Under the pieces are notes generated by a model that was not told the origin of the DNA, ran no database searches, and saw nothing but the letters and a program-made list of their open reading frames with translations. From an uncultured Dehalococcoidia bacterium (GTDB lineage Bacteria; Chloroflexota; Dehalococcoidia; Lucifugimonadales; Lucifugimonadaceae), in contig OY282385.1 in the NCBI GenBank assembly GCA_958295935.1, forward strand, positions 2,686,181 to 2,750,180: DNA of 64,000 bases. Direction: 5' to 3'. A program made the position numbers and the translations under genes. Positions 26,434-33,802 of this stretch are shown here, in pieces; the stretch's first letter is position 1, and the number at the start of each line of letters is the position of its first letter.

Positions 26434-27066
26434 TCAATCTCCTTGCCTCGCCATACACGACGGGGGCGTCGCGTCGCTATGGATTACTATAGTCTGCGGT
26501 TCGGGGTGGGGCAACCGCCGCGGGGTAGGGCGGGACCATGTGCCGAAGCGAGAATCTGGGTCAGCTTGGCAGACCATGCGGCAGTCGGATGGTTTGCCTT
26601 GGACCGACATGCTTGGGCCCCTGCGTACCTTTTTGCGCTCCATGCGTAGGAAAAATTGGCGCTCGCGGGGCTTCACGTACCGCCAGGATTGAGGGACCAC
26701 GAAATTGTGAAACGTGTCTCTCAAGACGCTGAGCCCCACGGGATTCGAGTATTCCCATATCTCGGTGACCTCCAAAGCGTAAGCTATGTTCCGTCCAGCA
26801 TAATAGGCGTCAAATTCCTGTTTCTCTATGCCCGCCTCTTTGGACACGATGTCCCAAATCTCCTTGGGGGTTCCAGTCCGTACGTCCCCGACCCGGAATC
26901 CGCCTCTCAACTTCCCTACGGGACTGGTAACGTATATGAACACGTCCCTTCCTTTGATTGGAGCCAGGAGACGCCGTCTCAGTTCAAACTTCTTCAGCCC
27001 ATCAAATACGAGATTTGCATAGCGGGGCTTCAAAGAAAAGAGCAACGGCACAGATGACCTATTCAT
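26434..27066 (-). CDS. ASCH-domain (PUA-like) protein
   Basis: A 210-residue protein from an ATG with GGAG 5 nt upstream; an in-frame codon 48 nt earlier is less likely. Residues ~8-110 match the ASCH/PUA-like fold: LLFSLKPRYANLVFDGLKKFELRRR, then a strand with DVFIYVTSP and the GxFRVGDV segment. ASCH domains bind RNA or modified nucleic acid; related EVE/YTH-like domains read modified bases in restriction systems. The last ~60 residues are basic, proline-rich and low in structure. It lies 148 nt downstream of the second ATPase-nuclease module and is followed without a gap by a small membrane protein, so all four may form one transcription unit. Confidence 0.75.
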   Translation of the reverse strand: MNRSSVPLLFSLKPRYANLVFDGLKKFELRRRLLAPIKGRDVFIYVTSPVGKLRGGFRVGDVRTGTPKEIWDIVSKEAGIEKQEFDAYYAGRNIAYALEVTEIWEYSNPVGLSVLRDTFHNFVVPQSWRYVKPRERQFFLRMERKKVRRGPSMSVQGKPSDCRMVCQADPDSRFGTWSRPTPRRLPHPEPQTIVIHSDATPPSCMARQGD

Positions 27067-27214
27067 GATTGCTCCGGGTACCCAAGTCGAAACAGCTTCT
27101 GATACGTACTCCATGGTATATTTCTCGCCGACTGCGGGGATCGTCCTACTTCGTCATAGTGGGACACTTCCCATATCTCGGGGCGGGCTTGCCGGGAGCT
27201 TATTTCTGAGTGCT

Positions 27215-27703
27215 TTAGCGGTTGATTGCTTCCGTGAGAGGCTCTCCGCAATTCAAAACTACGATGAGTTTTTCCTGATCGCTGAAACGTACCCAGTTCT
27301 TCTTTTGACGCAACCGATCATGTTGTTTGCGGTGGGTTTTGTGGCGGCCGCCCACCGCGACGGGGATGAAACGGATCGGTTTGGACGTGGGCCGGATGAT
27401 TTCTTCAGCGAATTGCGCTCCCCCTTGTAACTGCGATTGAACTTGACTGGCCTTCAGGGCCCCTTTCTTCAACTCAATCGGGATCACCAGGCTGTCACCA
27501 TCGCTGTCATCATCGCTGACGAACACGAAGTCGCATCTCCTACCCACAAGTTTGCTTGACAACTTGGGGCAATCCATATTGATCAGGACGTGCTGCCGCG
27601 GCACACCCTTCAGGCTTACCGAGCACCCCGGCCCACAGCACCTGCTGACAAGGCATGACGGGGGGATGGCCGATTCAACCTTACTGACGAGAGCTTCAGT
27701 CAG
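27215..27703 (-). CDS. Small PD-(D/E)XK-like protein, copy 2 (probable CTG start)
   Basis: Paralogue of the protein at 14266-14742: it keeps GCSVSL, RCDFVFV, the E-x-K in PIELKKG, QLQGGAQFAEE, RFIPVAV and EPLTE in the same order. A GTG at 27604 gives only 129 residues, but the frame is open upstream and the similarity clearly continues there (SKVESAIPPSCLV aligns with TKVNESCIVKARI). No ATG, GTG or TTG exists in that stretch. A CTG at 27701-27703, 6 nt after GGAGG, gives 162 residues, matching the 158 of the first copy, and overlaps the ATPase stop by 8 nt. So I propose a CTG start or a start codon lost by mutation. Presumed nuclease-type partner of the adjacent ATPase. Confidence 0.68.
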   Translation of the reverse strand: MTEALVSKVESAIPPSCLVSRCCGPGCSVSLKGVPRQHVLINMDCPKLSSKLVGRRCDFVFVSDDDSDGDSLVIPIELKKGALKASQVQSQLQGGAQFAEEIIRPTSKPIRFIPVAVGGRHKTHRKQHDRLRQKKNWVRFSDQEKLIVVLNCGEPLTEAINR

Positions 27704-29252
27704 GCTTGGCCTCCTCGGTTATGCGGTTCGATATTGCCGCGTAGTCGTTGTAGGTCTCCGTTGCGACTTCATCGAAGCCTGAGCGGAAACCGCCGAAATC
27801 CTCGTCGAACGGGATCTCCTTCACGACGGATCCCTTGGGCCGCGACTTCGGCTCGAACAACCACACTCCCAGCTGGTCAGGGGAGAGTGCGTAGTCCGCG
27901 CCCGCGATTCCTTCTCGACGCTGCTCCGAGAGTTTGGACAGGCGCACCAGGTTGGTCAGTTCGTCCAGGACCCATTCGCTATGCGTGGTGATTATGACGC
28001 GCACGCCGGCGCGCACCACTGCTGACAGGTGTCTGATGAACTCCACCTGCTTTGCAGGGTGAAGGTGGGACTCAGGCTCCTCGATGATCAGCGTTTCGCC
28101 GGCCTGAACGACGTGTCGAAGGTAGAGCACAACCGGCGCGAGCTCGGACACCATCGAAGACGTATGCATGAGCGGCAGGTCTCTTTCCCATCCATCGGGC
28201 TGGTAGGAGAACTCAGGGTACCCAGTAACTGATTCCCGATTGAGTATCGCACCGCCCAGCACCTCGGTTTCCAGCCTCCCGGCAAGGTCTTTCCAGCGTC
28301 TCCGTCTTGCAGGTCTCCGTTCACTCAATCCGATCAGGGTTTCAAGGAAGTCGGCAAGCACGCCTGACAGAGCTGGCAGTGGAGGTTCAGGGCCAAGCCC
28401 TGCTCGTGAAGCGCGTCCTATCAGGGATCTCACGATTGTTTTGTGAGCGTGCATGACGCCGGTGCGGTCTGCGGGCAGGTAATACGACATACGCGTCAAA
28501 GGGCTAACCAAATCCGGGCCGTACTCATCAGCAAGCTCACTCAGCATCACACTGGATATGGCGACCCTGCGTATCTCATTTGCGGGGTATCTGAGAAATC
28601 GGACAAACTGGCTGCTTATACGCGGATCGGCACGCAGCGAAATCGTGCTTGGGATTGAACCATCCAGATCGAATTTGCCGCCTTTTATCGTGTACTTATA
28701 TCGGATGTAGTCAGCCTCTGACGCTGCTTCTGGAACAAAGCGTCTTGCAACAACGCTCATACCTTCTTCTATTCCGTTGCGTACCAAACTGCCGGTTGTC
28801 TCGATACCAAAGCAACGGACGATTTCAGCATCAAGGGATTGGGCAAAATCGCCAACATCTTCGAGCTGGTGCCGGACCATGGTTGCAACGTATTCCGGCA
28901 ACTGGACTGGAGCCTTTTCCGACCGGTTCGCTTCATGGACCTCTTCGTAGAGGCTTTCGGCCCATCCAATCAGCGCCTCGGCATCTTCGGCTGAAACCGT
29001 TTTAGGATTCTGCTGGTGCCCAATACCACCAAAGATGGAATTATCTCTGAAAGGGGAGCTGAATCGTGGATCAAGAACCGTGCCGCTGAAAAACCTGTGC
29101 AGCGCGTAGATGAGGACAGCCAGGTAGGATTTGCCGGTGTTGCTGGGGCCGACGAACACGGTCATCGGGCGCAGCTCGACGTTCGCTCTGGCGATTGGGC
29201 CGAGGTTGGTTACGTTCAGTTCGAGGTTCCCGAACTCGGATGGTGCGGTCAT
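27696..29252 (-). CDS. ABC/OLD-like AAA ATPase, copy 2 of the ATPase-nuclease module
   Basis: A 518-residue ATPase with the same layout as the one at 14742-16373: opening NLGPIARANVELRPMTVF, Walker A VGPSNTGKSYL near residue 31, signature-like SSMVSELAP, Walker B LIIEEPESHLHPA near 386 and H-loop TTHSEW. The codons of matching residues differ widely between copies, so this is an old paralogue or a separately acquired relative, not a recent duplication. It lacks a TOPRIM nuclease domain. It follows the Eco57I-type methyltransferase gene after 163 nt and overlaps the small D...ExK gene. The N-terminus lacks the ~20 extra residues of copy 1. Expected role as for copy 1: ATP-driven sensor or clamp controlling the small partner. 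Confidence 0.88.
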   Translation of the reverse strand: MTAPSEFGNLELNVTNLGPIARANVELRPMTVFVGPSNTGKSYLAVLIYALHRFFSGTVLDPRFSSPFRDNSIFGGIGHQQNPKTVSAEDAEALIGWAESLYEEVHEANRSEKAPVQLPEYVATMVRHQLEDVGDFAQSLDAEIVRCFGIETTGSLVRNGIEEGMSVVARRFVPEAASEADYIRYKYTIKGGKFDLDGSIPSTISLRADPRISSQFVRFLRYPANEIRRVAISSVMLSELADEYGPDLVSPLTRMSYYLPADRTGVMHAHKTIVRSLIGRASRAGLGPEPPLPALSGVLADFLETLIGLSERRPARRRRWKDLAGRLETEVLGGAILNRESVTGYPEFSYQPDGWERDLPLMHTSSMVSELAPVVLYLRHVVQAGETLIIEEPESHLHPAKQVEFIRHLSAVVRAGVRVIITTHSEWVLDELTNLVRLSKLSEQRREGIAGADYALSPDQLGVWLFEPKSRPKGSVVKEIPFDEDFGGFRSGFDEVATETYNDYAAISNRITEEAKPD

Positions 29253-29415
29253 TTCTTCTTACCTGGTTGGGGGCGCCCATCATCGGTTGCGTCTGCGGTG
29301 GGGGCGGTACCGCTCCAAATTTATCACACGCCTATCGTGTCTTGAGGTCTGTTTCTTGAGGCCCCAGTAGGGGCAGCCGTTCATGGGAGGTTCCCGCGTG
29401 AAGCTGACGCTGTAC

Positions 29416-32400
29416 TCAATCTCCATCCGGGGCTCGCAGCAGGGCCTTCACCGCATCCCCGCTGACGCGTTCGGCAGTCAAGCCTTCTTCAATGGCCCGC
29501 GACAGCGCCGCGTCCTCCTTCTCGTCGGTGGCGTGTATCAGCCCCAGGCGGCGTTCTATGGCCGTCACTTCTTCTTCCGTCAGGCCGTACAGATCATATA
29601 CAAGCCTGTCTATCTCCCTTTCCTGCTTGCCCGTGTACGCGCCGGATCTGGCCGCTTTGTCGTCAAGGATGCTGTCCACTAATCGGACGAACGGACGCTG
29701 TTCGGCTACGGAGGTCTTCGGGATGGGCAGTCTGCCCACTGTAAACCTCACCCACCTAGGAACGCCCATTCCAGAGTTCAAGGCAGTGTTCTTCACATAC
29801 CACGTTATCAAGTTGGAATTGAGTACAGCGCACAGATACTTGATTGAGGTGCCTGTGATCATGTACGCGGTGTTCACACAAAACCTCTCGTTTTCATAGT
29901 ATGCAAATCGTCCGTATTCGGTGAGATCTATCCAGAACAGTTTTTCTTTGGTGAAGTCCTCGTAATAGGCGCAGTTGCGCAGGTTATAGGGCGTTCTGCC
30001 TTTGTCCTGGCGCTTTGCCAGTTGAGGATAATGGCAATCGAGATGTGCCTTGACGGCGGGGTAGTCGTCAATCTCAATGGCCGGAACATTGCCGTATCCG
30101 TTGTGAGTTGCGATGAACCACAATTCCGCCCACTTTACGCGGTATCGCAGGATGTCGCGGCCCCGCAGTATAGGCTTGATGATATCCTCGGAGTTCGGGT
30201 CGCTATCGATCAACGCCTGTCTGGTCTCGCCGTCGATGATGAATGCCTTGTTGTAGCCGGTCTTGATGCCATAGTTGATCTTGACGTCCCACTCCGCAAG
30301 CGGCGTTCCAACGGTGCGCATCTTGTCCATGACGCTATGTTCCGTTAGCGACAGGATGCTCCACGGCGCTTCGTGGTCTGGACGCACCCGCCCCCACAGG
30401 TTTGGGTTGGGCGGGAACTTGCCATCGGGGAGTCTGTCCATGTCGACGGCTCGGAACGCCCCATTCGCGCTTCCCTTCCGCAGGAGCAGCACGCAGCTGT
30501 CCACTATGGCGCTGTCGAAGACGTCCTTGCCCAGTTCGAGAAGCGCCAGCGGCTCGTGCTTCTCGGAGAAGTAGCGTCGCAAGGGCTTGCCGTACTCGGC
30601 CTTCAGCCAGCTGTTGGACGTGATGTAGGCCAGAGTGCCGTGAGGCGAGCGGAGAAGCTGGCAGCCCCGTTCGTAGAAGAGTTGGTACACGTCTCCTGTT
30701 CGGGCGAACGTCTCGTATTGGGCGCCCCTGTAGAGCGTTCCCAGTTTGCCGCCATCCTTCTGCAACTGGATATACGGCGGGTTCGCGAGGGCCACGTCGA
30801 AGCCGCCTTGGTCGAACACCTCGGCGAATTCGACGCGCCAGTCGAGGACTGGGGCGGACTCAGGCGTGCGGTTTGGCGCGGGCGCGTCGGCGAGTGCGTC
30901 CCTGAGTTCGTCTTGCACGCGCTCGATCTCGGCTTTGAGGGTCTCCTTGCCTGCCGCGGCGTCCATGTACTTGGCCTTGAGGCTCGCCAGCTCATCGGCA
31001 GCGCCTTGCGCCCTGTGTCGGAACAGGTCGCCGTAGTTGTCGGGGCTTGGGTCCGGCCCCAGCAGGCTGTCGCCTCGTACGACCTTGAAGTCGAGGTTGG
31101 GCAGGGGTTCGGGCTTTTCGCCTTCGTACTCGATGGCTAGTGAGAGCCACATTCGCAGCATGGCGATGTTCACGGCGAATTCGTCGATATCTGCGCCGTA
31201 GAGGTTGCGCTGTATGACGTGGAGCTTCAGTTGGTAGAGGCTGCGGGGAGTGACTCCGACGTTGAACAGGGTGGTCCGAAGTTCGACGAGTTCCTGCATC
31301 ATGCCGAGCAGGTATGCGCCGGAGCCGCAGGCGGGATCGACCGCGGTCACCCGTTCCAGTGCGACGGCGACCTTGCCTGCGGACACGGTGGAGAGGCCGG
31401 AGGTGTCTCGCTCGTCCACGAACCGTGCGATGTCGTCTTCGGTCAGTCCGGTATCGCAGCCTTCGAGGTATCCCTTCAGGGCCTCTCGGCACATGAAGGC
31501 GACGACTGGGCGCGGGGTGTAGTAGGAGCCGGTGCCGCGTCTGCCTGTCACGAGTTCCTCGAACACCTTGCCGAGCATTTCCGGATCGACGGCCACCTCG
31601 ACGTCGAAGGGGGTGGACTCCATGACGGTGAAGTTGAAGCGGTCGAACAGGTCGGTCAGGATGGGTTGGATGACGCCGTCGGGCACGGTCACGCCGTCCC
31701 GTTTGTCCAGCTTGGTCTGCTCGAACAGGCCGCCGTTGAGGAACGGCACTTCACCGAATACCAACTCCATGAACTTGTCTTTGGAGTTCAGGTCTCGAGA
31801 CTGTAGGTTGTTGAGGCCGAAGAAGAAGAGGTGGTGCAGCCTGTCGGCGTGAAAGTTCTCGCCCTTGTCGTCGTCGGCTCGGTGGTCGTTCCATAGGGCG
31901 TTGAGGTAGTCGCTGTCGCCCTGGAAGGTGAGCCAGCCCTTTTTGGAGAGGAAGTAGATGAACATGAGGCGGTTGAACAGTGTCTGAACGAACAGCTTCT
32001 TGTCTTCCTGCTCTTTCCGGCTGCTTCCGAAGCCCTGGACGCGTTCCATTGCGAAGTCGAATACTCGCTTGTACTCCGCGAAGAACTTTCTGGTGACGGC
32101 CTCTACGTCGAAGGCGGCGTTGAGGGCGGTTCGGATGCTGCGGCTGTCTCGTCGCCGCCAGTAGATGTTGGAAACCTGCTGTACGGCGGTTCGTCGGGGC
32201 AGGTCTCGTTCGACGACCATGCGGCGCAGTGTGGGGCGTGCGCCATCGAACTGGGGGAGGATGAAGTGCAGCTGATTGGCGGGCGCGTTGGTGAAGACGA
32301 GGAGGATGTCTTCGCCGAGGTGTTTGGCGATGATCCTGGCCGCGTTCGCGGCGTCCTCTTTGCGGACGCGGGTCGTCTGCTTAGTGTCGAGCGGCACGTA

Positions 32401-32628
32401 TAGGACGTGGACGCCGTCAAGGTGGGCGATGCGCTCGGCGGCGTGAGGGAGGGCTGCGGCGCGGGGAGCGCGGTCGAGGCCGACCTGGCCGGACGCGGGG
32501 GCGAAGTCGAGGACTTCGACGAACAGGGCGCGTAGTTGGGCGACGCGTTCGGACGGCGAGGCGGCTGCGAAGACGCGGGCTACGCGGCTCTCGACTTCGG
32601 CCGCGTCATCGCGGCTCAGAACAGGCAT
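29416..32628 (-). CDS. Eco57I-type DNA adenine methyltransferase with TaqI-like specificity end
   Basis: A 1070-residue class I DNA methyltransferase. After an N-terminal helical domain containing FNRLMFIYFLSKKGWL, the SAM motif VDPACGSGAYLLG is near residue 430 and the catalytic NPPYIQL near 614; N-P-P-Y indicates N6-adenine methylation. The C-terminal third resembles the TaqI-like target-recognition domain of type IIG enzymes. I do not see a convincing PD-(D/E)XK nuclease motif in the N-terminal 160 residues, so it may modify only, with restriction supplied by the ATPase-nuclease pair encoded just downstream (inference). PglX of BREX is another relative to consider. Its first 25 codons and leader are duplicated 919 bp upstream, at the edge of the aspartic-protease cassette. 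Confidence 0.88.
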   Translation of the reverse strand: MPVLSRDDAAEVESRVARVFAAASPSERVAQLRALFVEVLDFAPASGQVGLDRAPRAAALPHAAERIAHLDGVHVLYVPLDTKQTTRVRKEDAANAARIIAKHLGEDILLVFTNAPANQLHFILPQFDGARPTLRRMVVERDLPRRTAVQQVSNIYWRRRDSRSIRTALNAAFDVEAVTRKFFAEYKRVFDFAMERVQGFGSSRKEQEDKKLFVQTLFNRLMFIYFLSKKGWLTFQGDSDYLNALWNDHRADDDKGENFHADRLHHLFFFGLNNLQSRDLNSKDKFMELVFGEVPFLNGGLFEQTKLDKRDGVTVPDGVIQPILTDLFDRFNFTVMESTPFDVEVAVDPEMLGKVFEELVTGRRGTGSYYTPRPVVAFMCREALKGYLEGCDTGLTEDDIARFVDERDTSGLSTVSAGKVAVALERVTAVDPACGSGAYLLGMMQELVELRTTLFNVGVTPRSLYQLKLHVIQRNLYGADIDEFAVNIAMLRMWLSLAIEYEGEKPEPLPNLDFKVVRGDSLLGPDPSPDNYGDLFRHRAQGAADELASLKAKYMDAAAGKETLKAEIERVQDELRDALADAPAPNRTPESAPVLDWRVEFAEVFDQGGFDVALANPPYIQLQKDGGKLGTLYRGAQYETFARTGDVYQLFYERGCQLLRSPHGTLAYITSNSWLKAEYGKPLRRYFSEKHEPLALLELGKDVFDSAIVDSCVLLLRKGSANGAFRAVDMDRLPDGKFPPNPNLWGRVRPDHEAPWSILSLTEHSVMDKMRTVGTPLAEWDVKINYGIKTGYNKAFIIDGETRQALIDSDPNSEDIIKPILRGRDILRYRVKWAELWFIATHNGYGNVPAIEIDDYPAVKAHLDCHYPQLAKRQDKGRTPYNLRNCAYYEDFTKEKLFWIDLTEYGRFAYYENERFCVNTAYMITGTSIKYLCAVLNSNLITWYVKNTALNSGMGVPRWVRFTVGRLPIPKTSVAEQRPFVRLVDSILDDKAARSGAYTGKQEREIDRLVYDLYGLTEEEVTAIERRLGLIHATDEKEDAALSRAIEEGLTAERVSGDAVKALLRAPDGD

Positions 32629-32722
32629 GGGCTAGTACCTATGGAAATGGGATGGGGGAAGGATAGCACGGGCTGGCGGGGGTCGGCAGGGGGGCGGATG
32701 CGGAGAGGAAGGCGGCGGGGGA
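32553..32722. repeat. 170-bp direct repeat, inner copy (methyltransferase start and leader)
   Basis: Nearly identical to 33472-33641 in the same orientation at an offset of exactly 919 bp, with only scattered substitutions and no gaps. It spans the first 25 codons of the methyltransferase gene plus ~95 bp of its leader. The two copies bracket a two-gene cassette. Confidence 0.85.
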
Positions 32723-32750
32723 CGGCATGTCCTGAGGACGGAACGCTTTG

Positions 32751-33122
32751 CTATGCCTTGGCCCGTATGACGACGCTGCCGCCATCCTCAACGTCGATGG
32801 CCAGATTGTGTTTGTCGAGCAACAGCATCCCGACGAGGGGGGCGCTGCCAGTTGCGTCAGCCTCGATGTCCCTCGGTTGGCCGTCCCAAAGCACCGTGAC
32901 GTAGTGAACGTCGAAATCCACTTCGGCGTCGTTGGCCAGGAACGCTTGGCCTATGTAAGCGAAGGGCAACCCTAATTCCGCCACCAAAACTGTCGGCAAG
33001 GTCAAGAAGCCGCTGTAGCCTGTGTCCACCACGGCCTCAATGTCCCGGACCTGCCCCTCCGGACCCCGTAGGCGAATGGTGACCACTGCTTCATAGGCGG
33101 CATTCACCACCCCTTCGATCAC
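32751..33122 (-). CDS. Clan AA (retropepsin-like) aspartic protease
   Basis: A 123-residue protein from a GTG at 33122 with GGAGG 5 nt upstream; longer readings run back through the upstream gene. The motif AVVDTGYSGFLTLP (residues ~32-45) is the D-T-G active site of clan AA aspartic proteases, followed by strands ending in GMLLLDKHNLAIDV, the usual hydrophobic-G/LL pattern before the last strand. One D-T-G per chain means it must dimerise. Start and preceding stop overlap as GTGA, so it is coupled to the 96-residue gene. Such pairs are widespread in cyanobacteria and other bacteria with unproven, toxin-antitoxin-like roles. It is bounded by the 170-bp direct repeats, suggesting recent gain. 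Confidence 0.82.
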   Translation of the reverse strand: MIEGVVNAAYEAVVTIRLRGPEGQVRDIEAVVDTGYSGFLTLPTVLVAELGLPFAYIGQAFLANDAEVDFDVHYVTVLWDGQPRDIEADATGSAPLVGMLLLDKHNLAIDVEDGGSVVIRAKA

Positions 33123-33409
33123 TCGGTCCTCCGCAGAGACCCGGCCCCGAAGCTGCGTAGCGCCCGGTACCCGACGCGCTCGCACAAGATGTCTACGGCG
33201 TCGGGCCGCTGCGCCCGCAGACGGTCCACCGCGACGCGGGTGGTGTCAGCAATGGCCCAGTCCCCAGTCTCAACGTCAATGGCGACGTACTCTCCAAAAT
33301 GGTCCAATTCGACTTTGGGCAGAATGTCTCGCTCGTATATTTCCTTACCGAGCCGGACGGCTTCCTTGCGGGGCCTGCGCGGGCGCGCCGGTGTCTTTGC
33401 GCGGGTCAT
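33119..33409 (-). CDS. 96-aa partner of the aspartic protease
   Basis: A 96-residue protein from an ATG with GAGGAG 5 nt upstream. The N-terminus is basic (PARPRRPRKEAVRLG), followed by a compact block YVAIDVETGDWAIAD and a helix with AVDRLRAQRPDA, ending FGAGSLRRTE. I recognise the pattern as the small protein that precedes clan AA aspartic proteases in many genomes; no function is established that I know. It resembles an antitoxin in size and placement. The pair is the only content between the two 170-bp repeats. Its promoter is not obvious in the 60 bp upstream. Confidence 0.75.
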   Translation of the reverse strand: MTRAKTPARPRRPRKEAVRLGKEIYERDILPKVELDHFGEYVAIDVETGDWAIADTTRVAVDRLRAQRPDAVDILCERVGYRALRSFGAGSLRRTE

Positions 33410-33471
33410 GCATACTCCTCAGAAGGCGTACTCGTAGAACTGACATTCTACCGCGCTGGGGGTTGTTCCGT

Positions 33472-33547
33472 ACGGCGAGGCGGCTGCGAACACGCGGGCT
33501 ACGCGGCTCTCGACTTCGGCCGCGTCGTCGCGACTCAGAACAGGCAT
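33472..33547 (-). pseudogene. 5' fragment (25 codons) of the methyltransferase gene
   Basis: Reads MPVLSRDDAAEVESRVARVF on the minus strand, identical in sense to the start of the gene at 29416-32628, then breaks off at the repeat edge. This is a leftover of the duplication flanking the aspartic-protease cassette, not a functional gene. Confidence 0.75.
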
Positions 33548-33641
33548 GGGCTAGTACCTATGGAAATGGGATGGGGGAAGGATAGCACGGGGCGGCGGGG
33601 GTCGGCAGGGGTGCGGGCGCGGAGAGGAAGGCGGAGGGGGC
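33472..33641. repeat. 170-bp direct repeat, outer copy
   Basis: Matches 32553-32722. It contains the ATG at 33547 and the first 25 codons of the methyltransferase in frame, after which the sequence changes to unrelated DNA. The 393-bp stretch 33410-33802 holds only this repeat and the leader of the next gene. Confidence 0.85.
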
Positions 33642-33802
33642 GTTGCGGGCATCGCAGGGGGGCGTCTATGCTGGGGGCCGGACCAGGCGCAGCATGGGGA
33701 GAGGTCGGCATCCTGCACGGCAGTCGCTTTGGTCTTTGCGGGCCGTTATCTACAAGAGGCCGGAGGCCGTTGCCAAGGCCTTCGGCGCAACGGGATGGGG
33801 CA

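Noticed and set aside
29280..29384. 34-codon minus-strand frame between the Eco57I-type methyltransferase and the second ATPase
   Set aside because: Arg-rich and well placed, but the ribosome site is weak and nothing supports conservation. Could be chance.
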